From: Clostridiales bacterium
Lineage (GTDB): Bacteria; Bacillota; Clostridia; Oscillospirales; CAG-272
Reading direction: 5' to 3'
Assembly (NCBI GenBank): GCA_003523225.1
Contig: DPGK01000004.1
Location: forward strand, 75,485-139,484
Length of the DNA: 64,000 nucleotides
Numbering within the stretch: position 1 is the stretch's first letter; the number at the start of each line of letters is the position of its first letter. Positions 1 to 8,484 of this stretch are shown in pieces. Made by a program: the position numbers and the translations under genes. Under the pieces are notes generated by a model that was not told where the DNA came from, did no database searches, and was given only the letters and a program-made list of their open reading frames with translations.

Positions 1-1212
1 CAGCTCGTCGGTGTGAAGTCTGACGCCGCCCGTGCGGAGGGAATTCTGTATCTTATGCACCATGTCGGTGTCGGGGGACGAAAAATCATCAAACAGCGCC
101 GCGGCTGTTCCTGCGGCTTCTCCGGTTACGGCGCAGGGTGGGATGACACGTGTGATGTCCCACATTCTGTCGGTGACGGAGATATCCCTGCCCGCAGCAA
201 GCAGATTGCGGCAACCGCGCGCGATTATGCAACCGAGCGGCAGCTCGTACACCGGACCGCGTTTGCGCCAGCTGCTGATAAGACCTATGCTGTCCTCGAC
301 CCGAACAGCATCATCCGCAAGATCGGGGGATGCGTATCCGCAAATGCGGCGCGTCATGCGAAGCTGGGGAATAGTAGCAAGCGTGTCGGGCAGATATGTT
401 GGATCGGCAGAGTGCTTTTTCTGCCAGTCCTCAAGTATTGCCGTGTGCGACATCTGAACCATTTCGCTGATCTCGGCTCCGTCTATGCCGGTAAAACGGC
501 GTTCGGAAAGCAGCTTCGGCTGCTTTTTGCCGGCGGCGAGCTGTTCTTCCGTGATCTCAGCCCCGCCGAACATGAGGCATTTTCTTTCCTCGGAATTTAT
601 GTAATAATACCAGCCGGAAAGTGTGTTCCCGCGCGGGTAAAGCGCCGTTTCGGCTCCTGCAAAGGCGGCGACGTCGGCGTCTCCGGTGGCGTCTATCACG
701 GTCTTTTGGACTTCTATTGCGTATCTGCCGCTTTTGTTTTCAACGACAAGTGCTGTGATCCGTTTGTCTTCCGTAACTGCCGAACAGACCTGAGTCCCGT
801 AAAGAATGCGCACACCGTTTTCCTTCAGCAGTTTTTCCGCCTCAAGAATGAAAAGCGGACCGTTGTATCCCGATTTGAAGCGGTAGGCGGCTTTTTCCTC
901 GACGCTTCCTCCGTCAAGCCATGCGTCGGGACGCTTACCCTCGCACCCGTGCTTTATTGAAAGCCGCAAAAGCTCCTCTCCGATACCGTATACCACCTGT
1001 CTGCCCATTCCGTCGCAGATAGGAAGATAATATGTTACAAGCCCAAGCGTGGCAAGTCCGCCGGTGGCATATTCGCGTTCAATAAGCAGAACGTCGGCTC
1101 CGCGTCTTGCGGCGGCGAGAGCGGCGCTTATCCCGGCGATCCCTCCGCCGCATACTGCGACGTCGCAGGAGTCTCTTACCGGGGTGGAGAGTGTTTCGGT
1201 TATTTGTTTCAT
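1..1212 (-). CDS. FAD-dependent oxidoreductase, partial (C-terminus beyond window start)
   Basis: The reverse strand from 1212 encodes at least 404 residues without a stop and runs off the window. Residues 22-27 (GGGIAG) followed by an acidic residue at the end of the second strand (E46) form an N-terminal FAD-binding Rossmann fold. The following sequence, with YPRGNTLSG-like and 'IDATGDADVA' stretches, fits the FAD_oxidored family of putative flavoprotein dehydrogenases. The start is set by AAAGGA about 10 bases upstream, and a perfect sigma-A promoter precedes it. Substrate is not evident; in this family it is rarely known. It stands divergent from the BceRS operon and shares nothing obvious with it. 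Confidence 0.8.
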   Translation of the reverse strand, partial: MKQITETLSTPVRDSCDVAVCGGGIAGISAALAAARRGADVLLIEREYATGGLATLGLVTYYLPICDGMGRQVVYGIGEELLRLSIKHGCEGKRPDAWLDGGSVEEKAAYRFKSGYNGPLFILEAEKLLKENGVRILYGTQVCSAVTEDKRITALVVENKSGRYAIEVQKTVIDATGDADVAAFAGAETALYPRGNTLSGWYYYINSEERKCLMFGGAEITEEQLAAGKKQPKLLSERRFTGIDGAEISEMVQMSHTAILEDWQKKHSADPTYLPDTLATIPQLRMTRRICGYASPDLADDAVRVEDSIGLISSWRKRGPVYELPLGCIIARGCRNLLAAGRDISVTDRMWDITRVIPPCAVTGEAAGTAAALFDDFSSPDTDMVHKIQNSLRTGGVRLHTDEL

Positions 1213-1254
1213 GTGTCGTGTCCTTTCTGATACCGACGGGTGTTATCAGATGAC

Positions 1255-1283
1255 ATTATATCTTTTCCGGCGGGTTTTGTCAA
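1255..1283 (-). promoter_or_regulatory. Sigma-A promoter for the FAD oxidoreductase gene
   Basis: On the reverse strand TTGACA (1283-1278), a 17-base spacer and TATAAT (1260-1255) match the vegetative consensus exactly, about 43 bases upstream of the start codon. Confidence 0.75.
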
Positions 1284-1369
1284 CCTCAGAAGCAGAGTAA
1301 GGTAAAAATACGATATAAAAGTAATAAAGCTGAAATGCGCGGGGGATATTGAAAACGGTATCGGGCAGG

Positions 1370-1398
1370 TTGACATTATATTTTGCGAGTGGTATAAT
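1370..1398 (+). promoter_or_regulatory. Sigma-A promoter for the BceRS-type two-component operon
   Basis: TTGACA at 1370-1375, a 17-base spacer and TATAAT at 1393-1398. Transcription would begin near 1405, leaving a leader of about 80 bases that contains a small GGACG/CGTCC hairpin (1431-1447). Confidence 0.75.
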
Positions 1399-1485
1399 CA
1401 GTTGTGAAAGCAAAACGGCGTGACCGGGGAGGACGTTATCGGCGTCCGGCACGGCGCTTCCGGAGCATAAAAAGGAGGGCATCAT

Positions 1486-2157
1486 ATGTACCGCATTTTG
1501 ATCGTTGAGGACGACAGGGGCATTGCGGACGCGGTCAGCGTACAGGCGCAGATGTGGAACTGGCAGACGCATTGCGTGCAGGATTTTCGCAATGTGATGG
1601 CTGAGTTTGCCCTTTTTGACCCACAGCTCGTGCTGCTTGATATTTCCTTGCCCTTCTTTAACGGATATCATTGGTGCCGTGAGATAAGAAATGTTTCAAA
1701 TGTTCCCATCATATTCATTTCCTCAGCTTCCGACAGCATGAACATTATAATGGCAATGAACATGGGAGCGGATGATTTTATCTCAAAGCCCTTTGACCAG
1801 AGTGTGCTTACGGCAAAAATACAGGCACTGTTGCGCAGAACATATGATTTCGGAACGGGAGGGTCGTTTCTTGAGCATCGCGGCGCTTTGCTTAACACGG
1901 GGGACAACACACTTCTCTACAATGACGAGCGCATTGAGCTTTCCAAGAACGAGTACCGTATCCTGCTTGCGCTTATGGAAGCCAAAGGAAAGGTCGTAAG
2001 CCGTGAAAAGCTGATGGAACGCCTCTGGGAGACAGATTGCTTTGTCGATGAGAACACGCTGACCGTCAATGTAAATCGCCTGAGAAAAAAGCTCGGTTCA
2101 GTGGGACTTACGGATTTTATCAGGACAAAATTCGGCGTGGGATATATCGTCGAATAA
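1486..2157 (+). CDS. bceR: BceR-type response regulator (OmpR family)
   Basis: A 223-residue DNA-binding response regulator. The receiver domain (about 1-120) has the acidic pocket E8-D9-D10, the phospho-acceptor D52 in VLLDISLP, and the conserved lysine at 101 (SKPFD). The C-terminal winged-helix output domain (about 130-223) ends with the family pattern LTVNVNRLRKKL. Its start has a good ribosome binding site (AAGGAGG). It is followed 17 bases later by a short intramembrane-sensing kinase and then an ATPase plus a 10-helix permease, the standard layout of Bce modules that respond to peptide antibiotics such as bacitracin or lantibiotics. The inducing peptide cannot be read from sequence, so the symbol denotes family, not proven orthology. 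Confidence 0.88.
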   Translation: MYRILIVEDDRGIADAVSVQAQMWNWQTHCVQDFRNVMAEFALFDPQLVLLDISLPFFNGYHWCREIRNVSNVPIIFISSASDSMNIIMAMNMGADDFISKPFDQSVLTAKIQALLRRTYDFGTGGSFLEHRGALLNTGDNTLLYNDERIELSKNEYRILLALMEAKGKVVSREKLMERLWETDCFVDENTLTVNVNRLRKKLGSVGLTDFIRTKFGVGYIVE

Positions 2158-2174
2158 GGGGCGGAGGACCAAAT

Positions 2175-3164
2175 ATGCGTTTTTTCTTTCGGTATCTGAG
2201 ACAGCGGTACAAGGGAATACTGGTCTTTCTGCTGTTCTGCGTTATTTTTGCGGTGGTATTTGCACTTTACCATTTACCGCTCGGAGCGGTCATATATCCT
2301 TCCGCTTTGTGTGCCGCCCTCGGCATACTGCTGCTGGCTCTTGACTGCCGGGCGGCGTACCGCAAGCATTGCCGGTTATGTACGCTGAAGGGGCTCAGCG
2401 CCGAGCTTATGGAGGAGCTGCCTCCCGCACTGACGCTTGACGACGCGGATTATCAGGATATAATACGCTTGCTGAGAAAAGAGCAGTCCGATATGCTTAC
2501 GCTTATGAACTGCCGATATGCGGACATGATAGATTACTATACTTTGTGGGCGCATCAGATAAAAACTCCCATCGCTTCGATACGGCTGAATCAGCAGAAC
2601 GAGGACAGCGAGTTTTCGCGCAGGGTGGCGGAGGATCTTCAGCGTATTGAGCAGTATGTGGATATGGTGCTGGCGTTTCTCCGGCTTGACTCTGATTCAA
2701 CCGATTACGTTTTTATGGAATACGACCTTGACGGAATCGTGCGCTCGGCAGTCAAAAAATTCTCGACCCAGTTTATTCGTCGCAGGATAAATCTTGTGTA
2801 CGAACCACTCGGGAAAAAGGTCGTCACCGATGAAAAATGGCTGTCATTCGTTGTGGAGCAGGTGCTGTCGAACGCGCTCAAATACACTCCGTCGGGAACG
2901 GTCGGAATATATATTGAAGAGCCGACAACACTCTGCATAAGCGACACGGGTATAGGTATTGCGCCGGAGGATCTGCCGCGGATATTTGAAAAAGGCTATA
3001 CCGGGTACAACGGAAGGACCGATAAAAAAGCCAGCGGGCTGGGGCTTTACCTGTGTCGGCGGATATGCAATAATCTCGGGCATACGATATCAGCGTCCTC
3101 GGCTGCCGGAGAGGGAACAGTGATACGTATCTGTCTTTCGCAGAGAAGATCCGTGCACGAGTGA
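2175..3164 (+). CDS. bceS: BceS-type intramembrane-sensing histidine kinase
   Basis: A 329-residue kinase with two closely spaced N-terminal membrane helices (about 14-34 and 38-57) and almost no extracellular loop, the hallmark of intramembrane-sensing kinases that depend on their partner transporter for signal perception. The phospho-accepting histidine is H127 in WAHQIKTPI. The N box (VLSNALKYTP), the G1 box (DTGIGI) and the G2 box (GLGLYL) of the HATPase domain are all present. A GGAGG site lies just before the start. By family knowledge it phosphorylates the adjacent response regulator when the BceAB-type transporter detects peptide. Confidence 0.88.
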   Translation: MRFFFRYLRQRYKGILVFLLFCVIFAVVFALYHLPLGAVIYPSALCAALGILLLALDCRAAYRKHCRLCTLKGLSAELMEELPPALTLDDADYQDIIRLLRKEQSDMLTLMNCRYADMIDYYTLWAHQIKTPIASIRLNQQNEDSEFSRRVAEDLQRIEQYVDMVLAFLRLDSDSTDYVFMEYDLDGIVRSAVKKFSTQFIRRRINLVYEPLGKKVVTDEKWLSFVVEQVLSNALKYTPSGTVGIYIEEPTTLCISDTGIGIAPEDLPRIFEKGYTGYNGRTDKKASGLGLYLCRRICNNLGHTISASSAAGEGTVIRICLSQRRSVHE

Positions 3165-3168
3165 CTTG

Positions 3169-3182
3169 TTACAAAAGTGTAA
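3169..3182 (+). promoter_or_regulatory. BceR-type operator (TNACA-N4-TGTAA inverted repeat)
   Basis: TTACA-AAAG-TGTAA matches the consensus TNACA-N4-TGTAA reported for BceR/GraR-like regulators. It lies immediately after the kinase stop codon and upstream of the transporter genes, where such regulators act. A further TGTAA half-site occurs at 3199-3203. This supports induction of the ABC genes by the neighbouring regulator. Confidence 0.65.
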
Positions 3183-3192
3183 GAAATAAACG

Positions 3193-3235
3193 GGGAAATG
3201 TAAGCCGGAGCTATGGTGTGCATTTCCCTTTTTGA
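3193..3235 (+). terminator. Terminator between the two-component genes and the transporter genes
   Basis: GGGAAATG (about 3193-3199 onward) pairs with CATTTCCC (3221-3228) and is followed by a run of five T. It would separate basal transcription of the regulator genes from induced transcription of the transporter. Confidence 0.5.
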
Positions 3236-3236
3236 T

Positions 3237-3242
3237 TATAAT
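3237..3242 (+). promoter_or_regulatory. -10 box of the BceAB-type transporter promoter
   Basis: TATAAT at 3237-3242 lies just behind the terminator. The sequence 17 bases upstream (3214-3219, TGGTGT) is a poor -35 element, as expected for a promoter that needs the activator bound at 3169-3182. Confidence 0.5.
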
Positions 3243-3296
3243 AAATGCAGACAGGGCGGTACTGCGGTCACCGCCCCATTGGAGGATAAAAGAAAG

Positions 3297-4046
3297 ATGA
3301 GCATATTACAGGTAAGCGGTCTTAAAAAGGTTTATACCACACGCTTTGGCGGGAACCGTGTCGAGGCGTTGAAAAACGTGAATTTTACTGTTGAAGAAGG
3401 GGAATACGTCGCCGTTATGGGTGAATCGGGTTCCGGAAAGACGACCCTGCTCAACATTCTTGCGGCGCTGGACAAGCCCACTGCCGGAAGCGTGATACTT
3501 GACGGGCAGGATCTGTCTAAGATAAAGGAATCGCAGATAGCTGCATTCAGACGTGACAATCTCGGCTTTGTATTTCAGGATTTCAATCTTGTTGATACCT
3601 TTTCAATTGAGGATAATATATATCTTCCGCTGGTGCTTGCCGGCAAGAGCTACCGGGAAATGTCGGAGGCGATAGTTCCGATTGCCGCACAGCTCGGAAT
3701 CACCGAGCTGCTGAAAAAATACCCTTATGAGGTTTCGGGCGGGCAGAAGCAGCGCGCGGCGGTCGCACGCGCGCTTATCACCTCACCGAAGCTCATACTG
3801 GCAGACGAGCCCACCGGAGCGCTTGACTCAAAGGCGACGGACGAGCTGCTTCGTCTGTTCGGAGGTATCAATGCCTCCGGTCAGACGGTGCTTATGGTAA
3901 CTCACTCGGTAAAGGCGGCAAGCCATGCCAACCGTGTTCTGTTCATAAAGGACGGCGAGGTCTATCATCAGCTTTACAGGGGCGGAAAAACAAACGAACA
4001 GCTTTATCAGATGATATCCGATTCTCTTACGATGCTCCAGTCCTGA
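3297..4046 (+). CDS. bceA: BceA-type ABC transporter ATP-binding protein
   Basis: A 249-residue MacB/LolD-class ATPase. Walker A is GESGSGKT (about 42-49), the signature is VSGGQKQR, and Walker B is LILADEP, followed by a conserved switch histidine in MVTHS. I chose ATG 3297 because GGAGG at 3281-3285 precedes it and the protein then begins MSILQVSGLKK as homologs do; an in-frame ATG at 3213 would overlap the terminator and promoter. With the next gene it forms a transporter that removes peptide antibiotics from their lipid targets and also acts as sensor for the kinase. Confidence 0.9.
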   Translation: MSILQVSGLKKVYTTRFGGNRVEALKNVNFTVEEGEYVAVMGESGSGKTTLLNILAALDKPTAGSVILDGQDLSKIKESQIAAFRRDNLGFVFQDFNLVDTFSIEDNIYLPLVLAGKSYREMSEAIVPIAAQLGITELLKKYPYEVSGGQKQRAAVARALITSPKLILADEPTGALDSKATDELLRLFGGINASGQTVLMVTHSVKAASHANRVLFIKDGEVYHQLYRGGKTNEQLYQMISDSLTMLQS

Positions 4047-4131
4047 ATCTTTGGCGCAGACATTATTCCGAAATTTCCAAAACATTGAAAGGAAGCTTTC
4101 GCAAGGCGGAAGCCAAAGTCATAAATAAAAA

Positions 4132-6168
4132 ATGAAAGTATGCTTTTATCCCCGGCTCGCACTTGACGGTATGCGCCGGAACAAGCGCCTGTTTGTGCCT
4201 TATATACTGACCGGCGCTGTAATGATGATGATGTATTACATCCTGGAGTTTCTTCGCAAGTCGCCGCTTCTGGATCGGATGAAGGGAGGCGGGACACTGC
4301 GCATGCTTCTGCCGTTTGGCTGCGGAGTCATAGGTGTTTTCTCTCTTATCTTTCTCTTTTACACAAACTCATTTCTGACCCGTCAAAGAAACCGTGAGTT
4401 CGGTCTTTACAATATTCTCGGCATGGACAAGCGGAACATAAGCCGTGTAATGTTCTGGGAAAGCCTTATCGCTTACACGGCTTCCTCCGTGTGCGGTATA
4501 CTGCTCGGTGTGATGCTTTCAAAGCTTGCGGAACTGTGTATGCTTAATATCATGAATACCGCCGCGGATTATTCCATGCGCATTGAATGGTCTGGTATAG
4601 CACAGACGTTGCTTGTTTTCGGCGTTATCTATTTTTTGCTGCTTTTGAATTCATGGATAAAAGCGGCGCGCTCAGACCCGCTTGAGCTGCTGCACAGTGA
4701 CAGAAAGGGCGAAAAACCGCCAAAGGCAAACTGGGTGGCGGCGGTCTTGGGAGTGCTGATACTGGCGGCGGCATATTATATTGCGGTATCGATAAAGGAA
4801 CCTTTGGTTGCCATGATATGGTTCTTTATTGCCGTGATAATGGTCATAATTGCCACCTATCTGCTTTTTGTTTCCGGGTCTGTCTCCTTATGCCGCCTTT
4901 TGCAGAAAAACAAAAAATACTATTACAAGCCCAATCACTTTGTTTCCGTCTCATCAATGATATACCGCATGAAGCGCAACGGTGCGGGGCTGGCTTCGAT
5001 ATGTATACTTTGTACTATGGTTCTTGTCATGCTGTCCTCCACGGCAAGCCTTTATATCGGAGCTGAGGACTCACTGCTTCAAAGATATCCCCGCGACATC
5101 TCGCTTGAGATAAGGATACCGGATAATGAGCATTATAACGACGAGAGCATTTCCGTAATGCGCGCATCGGTGCAAAATAAGGTTGGTGAGCATAAAAATG
5201 TCGAGGAATTCCGATATGCAGAAGCGGGCGGGATGTTTACCGATTCCGGTATCATACTCGACCAGAATGCAGTTGATGATTTCAGCATAAGCGACTATGC
5301 AAGCGTCGGATATCTGCTGATAGTTTCGCTTGACGAATACAACCGTATCACCGGAGAGAGCAAGACGCTTGAGAGCGGAGAGTGTCTGCTGTATTCCACG
5401 CGGAAGGAGCTTCGGTCAAAGACCTTCTCAATTGAAAACGGAGAGCCGCTGAGGATCAGGGAGACGCTTGACGGAATGTTTGATATCGGATATTATTCGG
5501 CTGTAATGCTGCCGTACGCAGTGCTTGTCACCCCTGAGTTCGGCGCTGTTACCGAGCCTTTGCAGTCTCTAAGGGACGAGAGGGGTGACAGTCGGATCAA
5601 TCTGTACTGGAGCTACAGCTTTGACTTGGATGCAGATGCCGACGCCAAAATTGCCGTGTATCAGAAGCTCAGAAGTGAGATGGACGATATTGCGATAAGC
5701 GAATATGACGGAGGATACAGCTACAGGCTTGAGTGCCGTGAGGAGGAAAAAGCCGATTTTTACGGAACATACGGCAGCTTGTTTTTCCTCGGTATAATGC
5801 TCAGTATAGTATTCCTTTTTGCCGCCGTGCTGATAATTTACTATAAGCAGATATCCGAGGGATATGAGGATCAGTCGCGGTTCGATATTATGCAGAAGGT
5901 GGGTATGACCGAAAAGGACATACGCAGAAGCATTAATTCGCAGATAGTTACCGTGTTTTTTGCTCCGTTGCTGTTTGCGGGTCTGCACCTTTCGTTTGCA
6001 TTCCCGATGGTATGGAAGCTGCTTCAGCTTTTTGCGCTCAGAAATATGACGCTGGTGATATTTGTCACGGTAATTTCGTTCCTTATTTTCGGAGCTTTCT
6101 ATGCGATGATCTACAAGCTGACAGCATCCGCCTACTTCAACATCGTGCGCGGCGCAAGGGAGCGCTGA
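4132..6168 (+). CDS. bceB: BceB-type ABC transporter permease
   Basis: A 678-residue permease with about ten membrane helices and a large extracytoplasmic domain between helices 7 and 8 (about residues 310-540), diagnostic of the BceB/peptide-7-exporter family. The N-terminus (ARLALDGMRRNKRLF-type cytoplasmic start before helix 1) and the FtsX-like segments (QRNREFGLYNILGM and DIMQKVGMTEKDIRRSIN) are clear. The start has no strong ribosome binding site and lies 85 bases after bceA, with a small hairpin in between. The extracellular domain is the likely peptide-sensing part; its ligand is unknown. Confidence 0.88.
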   Translation: MKVCFYPRLALDGMRRNKRLFVPYILTGAVMMMMYYILEFLRKSPLLDRMKGGGTLRMLLPFGCGVIGVFSLIFLFYTNSFLTRQRNREFGLYNILGMDKRNISRVMFWESLIAYTASSVCGILLGVMLSKLAELCMLNIMNTAADYSMRIEWSGIAQTLLVFGVIYFLLLLNSWIKAARSDPLELLHSDRKGEKPPKANWVAAVLGVLILAAAYYIAVSIKEPLVAMIWFFIAVIMVIIATYLLFVSGSVSLCRLLQKNKKYYYKPNHFVSVSSMIYRMKRNGAGLASICILCTMVLVMLSSTASLYIGAEDSLLQRYPRDISLEIRIPDNEHYNDESISVMRASVQNKVGEHKNVEEFRYAEAGGMFTDSGIILDQNAVDDFSISDYASVGYLLIVSLDEYNRITGESKTLESGECLLYSTRKELRSKTFSIENGEPLRIRETLDGMFDIGYYSAVMLPYAVLVTPEFGAVTEPLQSLRDERGDSRINLYWSYSFDLDADADAKIAVYQKLRSEMDDIAISEYDGGYSYRLECREEEKADFYGTYGSLFFLGIMLSIVFLFAAVLIIYYKQISEGYEDQSRFDIMQKVGMTEKDIRRSINSQIVTVFFAPLLFAGLHLSFAFPMVWKLLQLFALRNMTLVIFVTVISFLIFGAFYAMIYKLTASAYFNIVRGARER

Positions 6169-6240
6169 TGCGCCGAATCGCCATATCCGCAAATTTATCT
6201 GCGGATATGTGAGGAACCGCAGCTTAATGATCTTTCCTTT

Positions 6241-6266
6241 TGTGCCGGCGCCGGAGCGCCGGCACA
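6241..6266. repeat. Perfect GC-rich hairpin between bceB and the SRP RNA gene
   Basis: An 11-base arm (TGTGCCGGCGC) is repeated inverted after a 4-base loop. No T-run follows on either strand, so it is not a standard intrinsic terminator. A weaker hairpin with arms at 6182-6190 and 6201-6209 precedes it. Together they occupy the end of the bce transcript. Confidence 0.5.
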
Positions 6267-6353
6267 AATTACGTCCGTGAAGGCTCAAAAACGTGTTTTT
6301 TCGCCTTGAAAGCTGCCGGAATATGCACGGGCAAAAAAATTCGGTAAAAGCTA

Positions 6354-6382
6354 TTGCATTACGGAGGTTTTTTTGATATAAT
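6354..6382 (+). promoter_or_regulatory. Sigma-A promoter for SRP RNA
   Basis: TTGCAT at 6354-6359, a 17-base spacer and TATAAT at 6377-6382. Initiation near 6389 would give a short 5' extension before the mature SRP RNA. Confidence 0.65.
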
Positions 6383-6418
6383 AATAACTGTGAAATCTTG
6401 TTTCAGGCTTCGGCTGTG

Positions 6419-6700
6419 AAATAAGGCCATACCAGCCGGGGAGTTAGCGGTGCCCTGTACCCGAAATCCGCTGAAGCGGGGGTGCATCCCCCGAACGAGG
6501 GCTGAACCGACGCGGTCTGAGACGGTGTTTGTGTGTTGAGAAGTGGGTCCCGCGCAATCCGGGGCTGTGAACCATGTCAGGTGGGGAACCAAGCAGCATT
6601 AAGCGGTTTACCGAATGTGCCGCGGGGATGCCTGCTTTGAGCACAGGCATCGAGTAACGCACGGCGGCGATGCTCGACTTTGGGGTGTATGGTCTTATTT
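6419..6700 (+). ncRNA. ffs: Signal recognition particle RNA, large bacterial type
   Basis: The 5' and 3' ends pair (AATAAGGCCATACC with GGTGTATGGTCTTATT), enclosing the Alu-domain motif AGCCGGGGAGTTAGCGGTG and CCTGTACCCG, the GGGTCCCGCGCAA block, and the SRP54-binding helix 8 (AACCATGTCAGG near 6571-6582, GGAA tetraloop at 6585-6588, AAGCAGCA after it). Presence of the Alu part makes this the roughly 270-base Bacillus/Clostridium form that binds Ffh for membrane protein targeting. Its place just upstream of dnaX is the usual Firmicutes location. Ends are estimated from pairing and may be off by several bases. The two base pairs below the tetraloop are G-C instead of the usual C-G. Confidence 0.9.
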
Positions 6701-6761
6701 TGCAGCCGGATTTCTGTAAGATACGATACGATATGATACTGAAGTCGGAAAGGAGCTGCCA

Positions 6762-8414
6762 ATGCATCAGGCGCTTTACCGGAAATACCGTCCGCGCAGC
6801 TTTGACGATGTGTGCGGTCAGGAGCATATAACCCGCGTGCTGAAATACGAAACGTCTCACGGGCAGATAAGCCATGCTTATCTGTTCTGCGGTTCGCGCG
6901 GAACGGGCAAGACCACATCGGCAAAGATTCTGGCGCGCGCCGTGAACTGTGAGCACCCGAAGGACGGCAGTCCGTGCGGAGAGTGCGCCGCCTGCCGGCT
7001 GATGGACTCTGGGGCGGAGACCGACATTCTTGAAATGGACGCAGCTTCAAACAACAAGGTCGACGACATACGCGCCATTCTTGACGAGGTGGTTTATACG
7101 CCGTCAAGTCTGCGCTACCGCGTTTACATTGTTGACGAGGTCCATATGCTGTCCCAGAGCGCCTTCAACGCGTTGCTCAAAACGCTTGAGGAGCCTCCGG
7201 CTCATGTTATTTTCATTCTTGCCACCACCGAGCTGCAGAAGCTGCCCGCGACTATCGTGTCGCGCTGTCAGCGGTTTGATTTCAGGCGCATCCCTGTGTC
7301 TGTCATAACCGAGCGGCTTGAATATATTGCTTCAAAAGAGGGAATAGAGCTTGAGCATGATGCGGCGCTGATGCTTGCAAGGCTGGCGCAGGGCGGCATG
7401 CGCGACGCGATAAGCCTACTTGAGCTTTGCGCGGGAGGCTCGTCTAAAGTCACCCCCGCCGCGGTAAATGATGCCGTCGGCTCATCCGGGCGCGAAACGG
7501 TCTCGCGCACCGTGCGCGCGCTTGCCGCAAGGGATTGCCCGGTGCTGTTCGATATAATTGCCGAGACGGATTCCTCCGCCAAGGACATCACCGTTTTCTG
7601 GAGCGAGCTTATTGCTTACTACCGCGATATGCTTGTCGTAAAGACCGGTGTGGATGCGGTGAAATATCTTGACCTTACCGAAACCGAGGCGGAGACTTTG
7701 CGCTCCGACGCCGGACTTTTTTCGCGTGAGACGCTTTTGTACCACAGCCGCCTGCTTGACGATGCGTATCTTTCAATGCAGCGGGCGGGGGCTATCCGGC
7801 GTTCCGTTGCCGAGCTGACGCTTCTGCGCATGGCTGACGAAAGACTTGACACGCGTCCTGAGGCACTGCTTTCGCGCATTGCGGCACTTGAGGCAGCGCT
7901 TGCCGGAGGTGCTGTCCGGATACCTCCGGCGGAATCCATCACGGTTGCGGAGCCTGCACCTGTCAGCACTCCCGCTTCCGAAGCTCCTGCCGTCGGCAAC
8001 GCTCCTGCTTCCGGGGCTGTGGCTTCTTCGGAAGCGCCGCCTGTTGTCAGAACGCCGCCCAAAAATCCTCCCAAGCCTGCTCCCGCCGCGCCGCTGCGCA
8101 AGCAGATACGCAGCTTTGCGGAGATCGCCGAGCGCGTCTCGGAAACTGACAAGGGGCTTGGCGGATTTGTGAGAAAATGCCGCGCGTACACCGACGGTGA
8201 CGACGGGATGATACTTTACTGTGAAACGCAGTTCACGAAAAATCTCCTCATGCGCGACAAGAGCCTGTCTCTTATCGCCGCGGCGGCGTCCGCGGTGCTG
8301 GCGAGACCAATGTTGCCGATTAAGGTGAAGGTCGATATCCTTCCCGCAGATCGCGAGCCGGACGATGCCGAACGCCTTGACGGGGAGCTGCGCTCGCTTG
8401 CCGGGCTTGAGTGA
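6762..8414 (+). CDS. dnaX: DNA polymerase III subunit gamma/tau
   Basis: A 550-residue clamp-loader ATPase. Walker A is GSRGTGKT (44-51), four cysteines (C63, C72, C75, C78) form the zinc module, Walker B/DExx is YIVDEVHM (about 124-131), and sensor 1 and the SRC arginine-finger motif follow (TIVSRCQRF). After residue about 370 comes a Pro/Ala-rich linker (about 390-450) and a C-terminal domain that in tau contacts the polymerase. The start has AAAGGAG at good spacing. No classic A-AAA-AAG slippery site was seen, so a separate gamma product is not predicted. It heads an operon with ybaB and recR. Confidence 0.96.
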   Translation: MHQALYRKYRPRSFDDVCGQEHITRVLKYETSHGQISHAYLFCGSRGTGKTTSAKILARAVNCEHPKDGSPCGECAACRLMDSGAETDILEMDAASNNKVDDIRAILDEVVYTPSSLRYRVYIVDEVHMLSQSAFNALLKTLEEPPAHVIFILATTELQKLPATIVSRCQRFDFRRIPVSVITERLEYIASKEGIELEHDAALMLARLAQGGMRDAISLLELCAGGSSKVTPAAVNDAVGSSGRETVSRTVRALAARDCPVLFDIIAETDSSAKDITVFWSELIAYYRDMLVVKTGVDAVKYLDLTETEAETLRSDAGLFSRETLLYHSRLLDDAYLSMQRAGAIRRSVAELTLLRMADERLDTRPEALLSRIAALEAALAGGAVRIPPAESITVAEPAPVSTPASEAPAVGNAPASGAVASSEAPPVVRTPPKNPPKPAPAAPLRKQIRSFAEIAERVSETDKGLGGFVRKCRAYTDGDDGMILYCETQFTKNLLMRDKSLSLIAAAASAVLARPMLPIKVKVDILPADREPDDAERLDGELRSLAGLE

Positions 8415-8484
8415 GCTGCCGGATAAATCTGAAAACCAAAAATAAAGATAAATTTTTTCCGAAAGGAAGAGGACAGAGGAAGCT

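Noticed and set aside
1-1212. Long plus-strand open frames at the window start
   Set aside because: They are antisense shadows of the FAD oxidoreductase, which has a perfect promoter, ribosome binding site and Rossmann motif on the reverse strand.
4047-4131. Attenuator between bceA and bceB
   Set aside because: Only a small imperfect hairpin without T-run is present, so it is more likely to affect spacing or translation than termination.
6762-8414. Programmed frameshift in dnaX to give a gamma protein
   Set aside because: The A-rich stretch near 8060 is not in the X-XXY-YYZ phase and no stimulatory stem-loop is obvious.
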